Shown: in pieces, positions 8,482-17,064 of the stretch | Layout of the letters: each line of letters begins with the position of its first letter | Numbering within the stretch: the stretch's first letter is position 1 | From: Lachnospiraceae bacterium UBA3638 | GTDB taxonomy: Bacteria > Bacillota > Clostridia > Lachnospirales > Lachnospiraceae | Assembly: GCA_002373595.1 (NCBI GenBank) | Contig: DFKT01000026.1 | Location: 15,414-79,413 of the forward strand | Direction: 5' to 3' | DNA length: 64,000 nt | Made by a program: the position numbers and the translations under genes | Notes under the pieces: generated by a model | Told to the model about the DNA's origin: nothing | Databases searched by the model: none | Seen by the model: only the letters and a program-made list of their open reading frames with translations

Positions 8482-9594
8482 CTACTGGAATATCCAGTTT
8501 CTGTACGGCAAAAGTCTTATATTGATATCATACATTCCATGGAGCAAAAATGCAAAATACAGCAAAAATGCGCTCACAACGCAGAATGTCATAAATCGTT
8601 TTACCCGATCCTCCTTTATCCTGCCGATTAGTCCGGGGATAAGGAAAACATTCGCAGCACTCATATAGTATCCTATACGGTCAGACTCGGGGATGAATCC
8701 TCCGCAGACAAAAACAATAAGCGCTATCGCATTAAGATGCAGGAAAAATCTGTATCGTCTCTCTTTCTTGGGATCTTCCGAGCTGCCGAAACGATATGAT
8801 ATCAAAAAGAGCACAATGACCGCGATACACTTCAGTATATTTGTCACGGATACATCTCCGTTATCAAATTCCGACGCTTCATAAAAAGGATATATCTTGA
8901 AAAGCAGAGTTCTCAAAGGATCCTTTAGGATCATCGCCGCTGCAGTGATGAGAACATATCCTGCCGCCATCCATGCCTTCAGATCAAGCTTTGACAGGAA
9001 ATAAACAGCTATATATACAGGTATGACAAGCAGTATCGATTTATGGAAATTCGCTCCTATAAGTATCCACAAAAAGAACGAAATGTAATCTTCTCTGAAT
9101 ATGAAATGTATAGCCCACAATGCTATAGCCAGGGCCAGATAATATCTTACGGAATTAAGGCTGTTGAAATAGTACCCTCCTGTCATGAGCAGAAATAGTG
9201 AGAAAATATAATTCTCCGCAAGATGGTGCATTGCCGACACAAAGAAAAACACCGTGATGAGCGAGAAGAATCCGAATACGGGAAGATACTTATCATATCC
9301 GAAAAGTCCCTGTATCGCCCTTACTATCGAGTTGAAGCCTATCTCTGACGATACATGCCTGTTCTGCATGATGAGTCTGAAGTTAAATCTGTAGGGCCAG
9401 TAATCGTTTCCGACGGCGATCCTGCATGCGGAAACTCCCGCCAGCAAAAACCATATCGCAAACTCCGCAACACGGCTCCTTGCGTAACTTAACGTTCCTC
9501 TGTTCTCGCAGGCAAAGTTCTCTGCCTTTACATATACCGCAAAGCAGAGCACAAGGGCGGTCAATATAAGATATACCAATATACTCTTATCCAT
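8482..9594 (-). CDS. EpsG-family polysaccharide polymerase-like membrane protein
   Basis: 370 aa with about ten membrane helices. The EpsG family layout is visible: an early FAIWFLLAGVSACRIAVGNDYWPYR segment, an aromatic FNSLNSVRYYLALAIALWAIHF block, and the HKSILLVIPVYIAVYF segment. EpsG-type proteins are thought to polymerise lipid-linked repeat units outside the membrane. The gene lies one base after the first GT2 gene and 19 bases before the GtrB-like gene. It is the only polymerase candidate in the cluster; no Wzx-type flippase is visible within the window. Confidence 0.8.
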   Translation of the reverse strand: MDKSILVYLILTALVLCFAVYVKAENFACENRGTLSYARSRVAEFAIWFLLAGVSACRIAVGNDYWPYRFNFRLIMQNRHVSSEIGFNSIVRAIQGLFGYDKYLPVFGFFSLITVFFFVSAMHHLAENYIFSLFLLMTGGYYFNSLNSVRYYLALAIALWAIHFIFREDYISFFLWILIGANFHKSILLVIPVYIAVYFLSKLDLKAWMAAGYVLITAAAMILKDPLRTLLFKIYPFYEASEFDNGDVSVTNILKCIAVIVLFLISYRFGSSEDPKKERRYRFFLHLNAIALIVFVCGGFIPESDRIGYYMSAANVFLIPGLIGRIKEDRVKRFMTFCVVSAFLLYFAFLLHGMYDINIRLLPYRNWIFQ

Positions 9595-9595
9595 C

Positions 9596-10363
9596 CTATA
9601 TTCGCCTTCCTACGGCACGCACAGCCCAAACGCAGAAATAGTAACATCTCGCGATCGGTCCAAGTCCTTCTCTTTTATGAAGATTCCTTATCCTTCGAAG
9701 TGCTTCCACCTTATCTGATGAAAGAGATCCGGCCACTCTCCTGTACGATACGAGATTCTCATCCAGTCCGTCCGCTCTGTCAACTCTCTTCAAAAGATCC
9801 CACCAAAGAGCCGTATCCTCGCTCTTTACATGCGGAAAAACAATCGCGTCGCGCGGTATCTTCTCCGTATCTATCATAACGGTAGATGTAAAAATAGTCG
9901 TATTGCCAAGAGCTTTTTTATATGTAAGTCTTTCAGGTACTCTCACGATCTTGCCGGTCCCTTTGCCGTTTTCATCGGCAAATTCATATCCGGTAAAAGA
10001 AAACGCAGAGTCCCTCTCCTCCATAAATCTAATCTGCTTTTCAAGCTTTTCGGGATCCCATAGATCATCTCCGTCAAGGAATGCCACATACCTGCCGGTC
10101 GAATTCTTTACGCCAAGATTTCTCGCAGCGGCCGCACTGCCCTCGCCTTCATTCCGGATCAGTCGTATATTCAGTTCCGGATTCTGCGAGATGCAATCCT
10201 CTATCACACGCACGGTTCCGTCAGTGCTCTTGTCATTTACCAGGATCAATTCCCAGTCTTTACAGCTTTGCTCCTTTACGCAGCGAACAGTTTCCGATAT
10301 GTACTTTTCGAGATTATAAACGGGAATTACTATACTTACCCGCACATTCTTTTCGCTTTCCAT
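9596..10363 (-). CDS. Glycosyltransferase family 2 (first gene of EPS cluster)
   Basis: 255 aa. GT-A motifs: VSIVIPVYNLEKYISETVRC, LVNDKSTDGTV, GSAAAARNLGVKNSTGRYV and the metal site FLDGDDLWDPEKL. It ends in a short basic helical tail without clear membrane spans (the last 20 residues are CYYFCVWAVRAVGRRI-like and could touch the membrane). It lies 40 bases beyond the ptsH terminator, and I see no strong promoter in that gap. The EPS cluster is therefore either read through from ptsH or driven by a non-canonical promoter. Sugar specificity is unknown. Confidence 0.87.
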   Translation of the reverse strand: MESEKNVRVSIVIPVYNLEKYISETVRCVKEQSCKDWELILVNDKSTDGTVRVIEDCISQNPELNIRLIRNEGEGSAAAARNLGVKNSTGRYVAFLDGDDLWDPEKLEKQIRFMEERDSAFSFTGYEFADENGKGTGKIVRVPERLTYKKALGNTTIFTSTVMIDTEKIPRDAIVFPHVKSEDTALWWDLLKRVDRADGLDENLVSYRRVAGSLSSDKVEALRRIRNLHKREGLGPIARCYYFCVWAVRAVGRRI

Positions 10364-10400
10364 TCCATGATACCCGTGCTGCGATCACAAACACCCTATA

Positions 10401-10430
10401 AAGAAAAATCCCGCTCCCAAAGGAGCGGGA
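10401..10430 (-). terminator. Rho-independent terminator after ptsH
   Basis: A 9-bp stem (10409-10417 with 10422-10430, TCCCGCTCC/GGAGCGGGA) and a 4-base loop are followed on the minus strand by a T run (10408-10403). It separates ptsH from the exopolysaccharide genes. Confidence 0.9.
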
Positions 10431-10443
10431 ACTTAATAAGCCC

Positions 10444-10707
10444 TTACTCTCCGAGGCCGCTTTCCACAACCTCGATCAGTCTAGCGAGTGCAGCTTCTTC
10501 GTCTTCGCCCTCGCATATAAATTCTATCTCATCCCCGGATTTAACGCATGCTCCGAGTACGCTCAGCACGCTCTTGGCGTTGGCTGTATTATCCTTAAAC
10601 TTGAAAGTAATGAGCGATTTGAACTGCATCGCTTCCTTACAGAGAATTCCTGCCGGACGAAGATGGAGACCGGTCGGGTTCTTTATGACTACTTTTTTAG
10701 TTACCAT
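10444..10707 (-). CDS. ptsH: HPr phosphocarrier protein
   Basis: 87 aa from the ATG at 10707, the usual HPr length. An in-frame GTG three codons upstream overlaps the spacer, and GGAGGG sits 8 bases before the chosen ATG. The active-site histidine lies in NPTGLHLRPAG (His15). The regulatory serine region is visible as NAKSVLSVLG (Ser46), as in Gram-positive HPr phosphorylated by HPr kinase. The protein carries phosphate from enzyme I to sugar PTS EIIA domains and, as HPr-Ser-P, is the CcpA corepressor in Bacillota. It has its own promoter and terminator and stands alone; ptsI is not in the window. Confidence 0.96.
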   Translation of the reverse strand: MVTKKVVIKNPTGLHLRPAGILCKEAMQFKSLITFKFKDNTANAKSVLSVLGACVKSGDEIEFICEGEDEEAALARLIEVVESGLGE

Positions 10708-10763
10708 TTTTATCACCCTCCGACGGCATTCCGCTTAGTTGCGTTCCGAATTCCGCCTAAATA

Positions 10764-10792
10764 ATCATACCAAAAATACGGCAAAAAAGCAA
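10764..10792 (-). promoter_or_regulatory. Promoter of ptsH
   Basis: On the minus strand TTGCTT (10792-10787), a 17-base spacer, then TATGAT (10769-10764), about 57 bases upstream of the ptsH start. Good match to a housekeeping promoter. Confidence 0.7.
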
Positions 10793-10799
10793 ACCAGCG

Positions 10800-12149
10800 C
10801 TAGAACATGATATCCTGTATCAAAGCGGCGAGTTTCTCGGCTTCTGCCTGTATCTGCTTCTGATCCTTGCCTTCTATCATTACTCTGACAAGAGGCTCCG
10901 TACCCGAAGGTCTGATAAGCACTCTGCCCTCGCCCGCAAACTTCTTCTCAAGTTCTTCGATCGCGGATGCTATCTCGGGATACTCAAGATAATGTTCCTT
11001 TTTGTGGTTTGCGACCTGTGCTCCCACAAGTGCCTGCGGCAGGACTTCCATTACACTCGAAAGTTCGGACAGCTTCTTGCCTGATTCCTTCATCACCTCG
11101 AGGAGGTGGAGTGCACTCAGGAGTCCGTCCCCCGTCGTATTCTCGTCAAGGAAGATTATGTGTCCGGACTGCTCTCCTCCGAGAGAAGCATCTATCTCTT
11201 TCATTCTCTCAAGGACATATCTGTCGCCTACCGCGGTCCTCTCAAGCTTCATCCCGTTTCTCTCACAGCAGAGTGAGAATCCGAGATTGCTCATTACGGT
11301 TGCAACAATGGTATCTCCCTTAAGAGTACCCTTATTCTTCATATGGAGACCGATGATCGCCATGATCTGATCACCGTCCACAACATTTCCCAGTTCATCT
11401 ACTGCGAGCAGTCTGTCCGCATCTCCGTCAAATGCAAGTCCGACATCTGCCTTCTCATATACTACCTTTGCCTTGAGTTCGTCCATGTGAGTGGATCCGC
11501 AGTTGGCATTGATATTGGTCCCGTCCGGGTGATTGTGTATCGCTATCACATCGGCTCCGGCATTGGTAAGCGCCTCGACCGAAGTGTAGAATGATGCGCC
11601 CTCCGCGCAGTCGACAACGATCTTCATACCCGAGAGATCAACGGGTACCGAACGGACCGAATGATTGATATATTCCTCTTTTGCATCGGTGCGAAGCTTA
11701 ATCTTTCCTACACCGGGGCCTATCGGGAACTTGATATCGGCCATATTGTTCCTGATGACCGCTTCTATCTCATCCTCCAGCGAATCAGGCAGCTTGTATC
11801 CGTCGCCGTCGAAGAACTTTATACCGTTGAATTCTACAGGATTGTGCGATGCTGAGATCACTACGCCCGCATCCATGCGATACTTTCTGGTAAGATATGC
11901 CACCGCCGGAGTCGGAACTATCCCGACATATACACAATTGGCTCCTACACTGCAGGCTCCCGCCATAAGTGCATTTGCAAGCATATCTCCCGATATACGG
12001 GTATCGCATCCGACCATGATAGTCGGCTTGTGATTCTTCTCTTTCGTAAGTACGTAAGCTCCCGCCTGGCCGAGCTGCATAGCCAGCATAGGCGTGAGTT
12101 CTTCGTTTGCTACACCGCGGACTCCGTCCGTTCCGAACATTCTGCCCAT
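10800..12149 (-). CDS. glmM: Phosphoglucosamine mutase
   Basis: 449 aa, the normal length. It starts MGRMFGTDGVRGVANEELTP. The catalytic phosphoserine is Ser101 in VVISASHNP, the metal site is AFDGDADRLLAVD, and the sugar-specificity and phosphate loops (GGEQSGHI, IRPSGTEPLVRVM) are present. It converts glucosamine-6-phosphate to glucosamine-1-phosphate for UDP-GlcNAc and peptidoglycan. It is the last gene of an operon behind cdaA and cdaR, the standard Bacillota arrangement in which c-di-AMP synthesis is linked to GlmM; GlmM is known to inhibit CdaA in other species. No terminator is obvious after it. Confidence 0.97.
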   Translation of the reverse strand: MGRMFGTDGVRGVANEELTPMLAMQLGQAGAYVLTKEKNHKPTIMVGCDTRISGDMLANALMAGACSVGANCVYVGIVPTPAVAYLTRKYRMDAGVVISASHNPVEFNGIKFFDGDGYKLPDSLEDEIEAVIRNNMADIKFPIGPGVGKIKLRTDAKEEYINHSVRSVPVDLSGMKIVVDCAEGASFYTSVEALTNAGADVIAIHNHPDGTNINANCGSTHMDELKAKVVYEKADVGLAFDGDADRLLAVDELGNVVDGDQIMAIIGLHMKNKGTLKGDTIVATVMSNLGFSLCCERNGMKLERTAVGDRYVLERMKEIDASLGGEQSGHIIFLDENTTGDGLLSALHLLEVMKESGKKLSELSSVMEVLPQALVGAQVANHKKEHYLEYPEIASAIEELEKKFAGEGRVLIRPSGTEPLVRVMIEGKDQKQIQAEAEKLAALIQDIMF

Positions 12150-12171
12150 TCTTTATTACCTTTCCGTCTCT

Positions 12172-13461
12172 TTACTGTTTGGAGATAACTACCTCTGCAT
12201 AACTCTCCGCAGCAGCCTGTATGCCGTCTCCCACATCAGGAATGATAGGCATATTGTAGCTCTTGAGCTGCAGAGTGGTCACTCCCGCAGATGTCATATA
12301 TTCCCCTGCGTCTATCGTCGCCGATATGCTGTTAGGATCAAGTGCATCGAGTGCCGCTTTGGTTCCCATCAGCCTGACTCCGATAGACTCTCCCTCGATC
12401 TTTGCACTGTACTCGGGAGGCAGGTTAACTACTGTGATATTCTCCACGGCTATCTGTACATTCCTGTATTCGGTCTTCTCTATGGGAAGAGTGACCGTCA
12501 CATAATTGTTATTCTCTGCTCCCGCGAATGTAACATTCTCCGGGAGATATTTCGTTATATCAAATGACTGTACGATCGAATCGGTAGCTCCGGTGATATC
12601 CACGCTGTCACCGACCTGTACTCTGGATACATTTGCGAGTGACGATGCCTTACCCGCTATCGGGATCATCTGAGGCTCAACCTGAAGCTCCCCGGTATAG
12701 ATATATCCGTCTGCAGGTTCTCCGGTTATCGATACATATACGGGGATATACTTGATCGGAAGTACCTCTACAGTGACTCTGACATATTCGGTCTGACGCC
12801 TGATAGATGATGAATTGACTTCGTTTCCGTCGGCATCATAAAGCTTAATCTCCATATTTGCGGAGATATTCTGTATGGAATCCGTTACGTCCACTACGAC
12901 TCCGGAGCTTGCCACCTTGGATACTTCGGATTGAGGACCGGATATCTCTATCCTGGTCTGATCGAGGACCACATTGCCGATGATATATCCGTCTGCAACT
13001 TTACCTACAGTATTAACTCCCAGCGATACATATCTCGTCGCCTTCTCCTCCACGATGAGACTGACGTACTCTCTGTCGAGATCTATAGCTTCAACACCGT
13101 CCACGAGACTTACCGCTCTGATGGGAATAGTGCCGTCCTCTCTAAGCTCTGCAAAGTCAGCTGTCACGGAAATATCGGATGATGCGATCGAATCCTTAAC
13201 CGTCTGCGGTGCTCTTACTGTCACTCTGACGATATTCGTATTGTCGACGATGCTGTATACCTTGTTATTGCTGTCAAGGATATCGGTTCCTATCATCTGT
13301 ACACGGATATTGTTAAATACAACACTGCCGACAGGATTGTTGACCAGAGCCACAACGAACCAAAGCACCACCGCTATGGCGATAGATGCTATCTTTATTC
13401 CCCAGTTATTGAGGAGCATTCTTTTAAGTTTTTCGGATAATGATTTGCCCGATCTGTTCAT
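12172..13461 (-). CDS. cdaR: CdaR, YbbR-domain regulator of diadenylate cyclase
   Basis: 429 aa. One N-terminal membrane helix (about 22-42, IKIASIAIAVVLWFVVALV) is followed by the YbbR hallmark NNPVGSVVFNNIRVQ and about four beta-rich YbbR repeats to the end. It is extracytoplasmic and membrane anchored. CdaR proteins bind and modulate CdaA. The gene overlaps cdaA by 4 bases and glmM follows after 22, matching cdaA-cdaR-glmM in Bacillus and Listeria. Nothing unusual is seen. Confidence 0.94.
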   Translation of the reverse strand: MNRSGKSLSEKLKRMLLNNWGIKIASIAIAVVLWFVVALVNNPVGSVVFNNIRVQMIGTDILDSNNKVYSIVDNTNIVRVTVRAPQTVKDSIASSDISVTADFAELREDGTIPIRAVSLVDGVEAIDLDREYVSLIVEEKATRYVSLGVNTVGKVADGYIIGNVVLDQTRIEISGPQSEVSKVASSGVVVDVTDSIQNISANMEIKLYDADGNEVNSSSIRRQTEYVRVTVEVLPIKYIPVYVSITGEPADGYIYTGELQVEPQMIPIAGKASSLANVSRVQVGDSVDITGATDSIVQSFDITKYLPENVTFAGAENNNYVTVTLPIEKTEYRNVQIAVENITVVNLPPEYSAKIEGESIGVRLMGTKAALDALDPNSISATIDAGEYMTSAGVTTLQLKSYNMPIIPDVGDGIQAAAESYAEVVISKQ

Positions 13462-14348
13462 TTTGAATGCTTGCTCTTTCTCTTCTTCTTTTTGCCATTC
13501 TCGGCATCTTCACTGTCAGAATTCTTCTTTGAAAGCAGCCTGTACAGCCTTCCTCTGAGTTCATCCTCTCCGAGGTTCTTTTCGGGGCGCCCGTCCGTTA
13601 CCAGCGTGATAAATCCGGTTTCCTCAGATACTATTACAACTACGCAGTCAAGCGCTTCAGACACGCCGATTCCCGCACGATGTCTGGTTCCGAGTTCCTT
13701 GCCTATCTTGTCCTGATTGGTGAGAGGCAGATAGCAGGTTGCCGTCGTCAGTCTGTTTCCCTTTATTACCACAGCTCCGTCATGGAGCGGTGTATTCTTC
13801 TCGAAGACATTGATGAGAAGTTCACTTGTAACTTCCGCATCAAGTCTGATACCGGTCTCCTCGATTCCTTCAAGTGACTCTTCTCTCTCGATAACGATGA
13901 GTGCTCCGGTCTTGACCTTTGCCATCTGGACGCAAGCCTTTACTATCTCGTTTATGGTCTTGTCGCTGTATCTCTCGCCAGAATTCTGATTGTCGAAGAA
14001 GTTGAATCCTCCGAGAGTCCCCACGATATTCTTCTTGCCCAGCATCTCTATCGCGCGTCTTAACTCAGGCTGAAGAACCACGATAAGAGCTATCGCCGCG
14101 AACTGCAGGATGTTACGCGCGAGCCAAAGTATCGTCGTGAGCTTTGAGATACCGGCGATAAAGAGAAATACCAATATGACTATGACACCCTTTAAGAGCT
14201 CCCATGCTCTGGTCGTTTTTAACCAACTGAGAAAATAGTAAACAAGCACTGCGAGAATGAGGATCTCCAAAAGATCCCTCCAATCCATCGTGGTGCTGTA
14301 AAGCCCCATATTCTTGAGGTATTCAACTATCTTCTCGGTAAAGGTCAT
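13458..14348 (-). CDS. cdaA: Diadenylate cyclase CdaA
   Basis: 296 aa. Three N-terminal membrane helices (about 27-45, 52-70, 75-92) precede the DAC domain. The catalytic DGA motif is at residues 190-192 (NTPLHDGAVVIKGNRL) and the RHR motif at 222-224 (ELGTRHRAGIGVSE). It condenses two ATP into c-di-AMP, which controls potassium and osmolyte transport and cell-wall homeostasis. The last ~30 residues are Lys/Ser-rich. It overlaps cdaR and is preceded by two membrane-protein genes of unknown role in the same operon. Confidence 0.97.
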   Translation of the reverse strand: MTFTEKIVEYLKNMGLYSTTMDWRDLLEILILAVLVYYFLSWLKTTRAWELLKGVIVILVFLFIAGISKLTTILWLARNILQFAAIALIVVLQPELRRAIEMLGKKNIVGTLGGFNFFDNQNSGERYSDKTINEIVKACVQMAKVKTGALIVIEREESLEGIEETGIRLDAEVTSELLINVFEKNTPLHDGAVVIKGNRLTTATCYLPLTNQDKIGKELGTRHRAGIGVSEALDCVVVIVSEETGFITLVTDGRPEKNLGEDELRGRLYRLLSKKNSDSEDAENGKKKKRKSKHSK

Positions 14349-14367
14349 TTGTTATGAATCCTGATCG

Positions 14368-15516
14368 TTAAAACAATTTTCTGTATTTATCATCCGGTGT
14401 GCCCGCTGTCTCGTCATCACCGTAATATTCTTCTTCGTACTGACCGTCCTCGTAGTACTCATCCTCATAGTACTCGTCGGCACCGTCATCATAATACTCC
14501 TCGGCAGCGCTCTTTCCTTTCTTCTTTCCTTTGGATGCTAACACTGCACTGCGCGTCTTTTTCGGATTGACCTTTCTCACGGAAGCTTTAGCCTTTTTCG
14601 GACTGCCCGTCTCCCCGGCAAAAGAGTCATCCCTCTTTATCTTGGGAACCGCTTTTACGTAATAGTAATAATCATCATCCTCAAACTGAACACTCTCGGC
14701 TCTGTCATAGTCGACGAGGAATTTAAAGAATTCTACGACCAGTGCCACTCCCAGGGAAAGGATCAGCTGGAAGAATACAACACCCATCTTAAGTCCGGTC
14801 TTGAACGCAGCATTGCCCGCCACAAGGACTATAAACTCAATAACCGTTCCGGCTGCGACCGAGATGGTCCAGGCGTGAACTATGGGAAGCCTTCTTATCA
14901 CATAAACAACGATAATCGTGATCGCAAAAGCGATGATAAAGAGCAGCATTGCCTTATTGCGAAGAAGTCCGTCAATGAGCATTCTGATCTTATCGGCTAT
15001 CTCAGCGTCTGCAGCTCCGGTCACGAACTCGGAATCCTTAGCTATGAGTTTAAGCAGTGAATATACGATCACTCCGGCACCGACTGAAAGTGCGGTCGCG
15101 GGAGTGCCCAAAAGTCCGGCCGGGACGGGAAGCAGATAAGGCATCTTGAATGCACACAAAAGAGCCGATGCAACTATCACTACGCTCTCCTTGGGAACAA
15201 ATCTCAGATACAAAAGATAGAGAACGAGATATACCACGCCCACTATTACGACTGCCTCAAGAGACAGCGAGTATGCATGAAGGATACTGAACAGGGCACC
15301 GAAGAGCATTATCACTCCGGCGGGCATGAAGGAACAGCCGAGTGCCACGACCAGAACTATCGCCGTGCTGTCTATCCTGTGCATATATCCCAATCTCGAA
15401 TTGATCGTAAGAAGGGTGATCAGTGCCAGAAAGAACTTGCCGATAGGATTGATGAATGCATCATACTTGATGTATGCTTCTTTGATATTGTCCCTGATTT
15501 CTAGTAATACGTTCAT
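14368..15516 (-). CDS. Polytopic membrane protein with Tyr/Glu/Asp-rich tail, unknown function
   Basis: 382 aa. About eight membrane helices span residues 25-265, and there is a soluble tail of ~110 residues. The tail is first Lys-rich (near 300-335) and ends in a run of Tyr, Asp and Glu (about 337-375: EEYYDDGADEYYEDEYYEDG and similar). I do not recognise a named family. It lies 19 bases before cdaA and overlaps the preceding 137-aa gene by 4 bases, so it is co-expressed with the c-di-AMP enzymes. A link to c-di-AMP, envelope or ion homeostasis is inference from position only. Confidence 0.7.
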   Translation of the reverse strand: MNVLLEIRDNIKEAYIKYDAFINPIGKFFLALITLLTINSRLGYMHRIDSTAIVLVVALGCSFMPAGVIMLFGALFSILHAYSLSLEAVVIVGVVYLVLYLLYLRFVPKESVVIVASALLCAFKMPYLLPVPAGLLGTPATALSVGAGVIVYSLLKLIAKDSEFVTGAADAEIADKIRMLIDGLLRNKAMLLFIIAFAITIIVVYVIRRLPIVHAWTISVAAGTVIEFIVLVAGNAAFKTGLKMGVVFFQLILSLGVALVVEFFKFLVDYDRAESVQFEDDDYYYYVKAVPKIKRDDSFAGETGSPKKAKASVRKVNPKKTRSAVLASKGKKKGKSAAEEYYDDGADEYYEDEYYEDGQYEEEYYGDDETAGTPDDKYRKLF

Positions 15517-15926
15517 GGCTTAGAATTACCGGTTCCTTTGTAGATTTTGCTCAGCTTTTTAAGATTGCCGTAATACGCTTTGAGATTACCGCGTGCATGC
15601 GAATATCTGTATGCAAATACCGCATAAGATATCAGCATGTAGATCACGAGGAACCAGACGTATTTGGCGGCAATACCTTTAGCAAATTCAAGGATATCCA
15701 TCTCATAGAGATTCTCCATGAAATCCTCGAAATTGTAATACACATAGAGCGCCACGCCGAGTGCGAACGATAGCGTGGCGCAAATGAACGATCCTAACAA
15801 TTGTAAGCCTATATAATCCCCTCTGAAAAATCTCCATATCGCGAGATTCTTCTTGCCCTCTCCGGCCTCGTACGAAGCCATTCGGGTCATAAGGATCACT
15901 TTTTCTTCGTCTATCATATCAGCCAA
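15513..15926 (-). CDS. Two-helix membrane protein, unknown function
   Basis: 137 aa. The soluble N-terminus (1-40, ending RFFRGDYIGLQLLGS) is followed by two hydrophobic segments (about 42-65 and 90-108) and a basic C-terminus with tyrosines (YGNLKKLSKIYKG). It overlaps yvyF upstream and the tail-bearing membrane gene downstream by a few bases, implying coupled translation. The family is not recognised; it is possibly a partner of the next membrane protein. Confidence 0.65.
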   Translation of the reverse strand: MADMIDEEKVILMTRMASYEAGEGKKNLAIWRFFRGDYIGLQLLGSFICATLSFALGVALYVYYNFEDFMENLYEMDILEFAKGIAAKYVWFLVIYMLISYAVFAYRYSHARGNLKAYYGNLKKLSKIYKGTGNSKP

Positions 15927-16326
15927 GGAACCTCATCTTAGGACTCTGTTTTTCATCTTTCTTCGGTTCGGGAGTCTTGGGTCTTGCATCATTTACAACC
16001 TGCTGAAGTCCGCTTGCGGTCTGATTCTTACACTTGTCGCAGAATCTTCCCGATCTGATCGTGGCACCGCAGCTCTCGCACTGAAGTGTTATCATTGAGT
16101 CTTCAGTAACCTCAAGTCTGTCATCACGAAGCCACTGCTTGATCTGTCCGACTTCTACATCGCACGCATCGGCCACTTCGTTGATGCCGCATCCCTTATG
16201 CTCTCTGATATACTCCTTTACTTCCTGGAATTTAGCTTCCGAAGCTTCACGACACGCGGGGCAGATGATGGGGCCCATAACATAATTGAAGATCTTACCG
16301 CATTTCTTGCAATTTCTTACGTTCAT
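15919..16326 (-). CDS. yvyF: YvyF-family flagellar-operon protein
   Basis: 135 aa. It has an N-terminal CxxC pair (NCKKCGKIF), a second (ICPAC), and a helix-turn-helix-like segment (INEVADACDVEVGQIKQWL). A C-terminal zinc ribbon-like part follows (CESCGATIRSGRFCDKCKN). This matches the YvyF/TIGR03826 family. In Bacillus, yvyF follows comFC and precedes the flgM-flagellar hook genes, and the comFC-yvyF order is kept here. It is likely regulatory in flagellar gene expression, with DNA or protein binding through the zinc ribbons. It is 18 bases after comFC. Confidence 0.82.
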   Translation of the reverse strand: MNVRNCKKCGKIFNYVMGPIICPACREASEAKFQEVKEYIREHKGCGINEVADACDVEVGQIKQWLRDDRLEVTEDSMITLQCESCGATIRSGRFCDKCKNQTASGLQQVVNDARPKTPEPKKDEKQSPKMRFLG

Positions 16327-16344
16327 ACAGTTCCTCCGATCCTG

Positions 16345-17061
16345 TCAGATTCCGGCTCCGCCGGCGAGAGTGACAAAGCATACTTCCCGCACTCCGGCCA
16401 TTTTTAAAACCCGCGCAGCCTCGTTTATACTAGCTCCCGTCGTAAAAATATCATCAACGAGCATAACTTTGTTTAATTTTACAACATTTTCGGGGACAAT
16501 AAAAGCATTTTTCAAATTAATTTGGCGTTCTGAGACGCCCAGAAGCTTAAGCGGAATCGTATTTTTCACTCTCTTTATGATGTCGTTTCCGACCGGAATA
16601 TCGGTAAGCCGTGATAATGCCTCGGCGTACTCAAACGCCTGATTATATCCGCGTTTTCTGTACCTTTTTCTGTGTATGGGTATGGGAACAAGGACATCAG
16701 GTTTTTCCGACGCTATATAATCACCGAGGTACCTCACCGTATCCCTCGCGTAGCTTTCGGCATATTCCCTTCTTCCGGAATATTTAAATCTGTACACCGA
16801 GCCGGCCGCATCGTCATATTCGTATAGGATCCGTCCTCTGTCAAAATATCTTTTCCGCTGTGTGCAATCCGTGCACAGTGCACTTTCAGAGCGGATCTTT
16901 TTGCCGCACTTCAGGCATCTCGGAGGAGATATGGGCCGTACCTTTCTGATGCATTCCGTACAAGCGTACTCTCCGAAGGGCTTTACCGGCCTGTCGCAGA
17001 CAGGGCACCTCCTTGGAAATAGGAGGCCTGTAAGCATTTCAGGGACATTTTTTACCCTCAT
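16345..17061 (-). CDS. comFC: ComF family phosphoribosyltransferase-like protein
   Basis: 238 aa. An N-terminal zinc-binding region (CPVCDRPV, CTECIRK, CLKCGKKI, CTDC) is followed by a PRTase domain. That domain contains DVLVPIPIHRKRYRKRGYNQ and the PRPP-binding loop MLVDDIFTTGASINEA near residue 200. ComFC/GntX proteins are needed for natural DNA uptake in several bacteria; the biochemical reaction is not settled. It starts 3 bases after recD2 with a GGAG site, so it is co-transcribed with the helicase. The pairing with recD2 suggests a DNA-processing role. Confidence 0.9.
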   Translation of the reverse strand: MRVKNVPEMLTGLLFPRRCPVCDRPVKPFGEYACTECIRKVRPISPPRCLKCGKKIRSESALCTDCTQRKRYFDRGRILYEYDDAAGSVYRFKYSGRREYAESYARDTVRYLGDYIASEKPDVLVPIPIHRKRYRKRGYNQAFEYAEALSRLTDIPVGNDIIKRVKNTIPLKLLGVSERQINLKNAFIVPENVVKLNKVMLVDDIFTTGASINEAARVLKMAGVREVCFVTLAGGAGI

Positions 17062-17064
17062 CCG

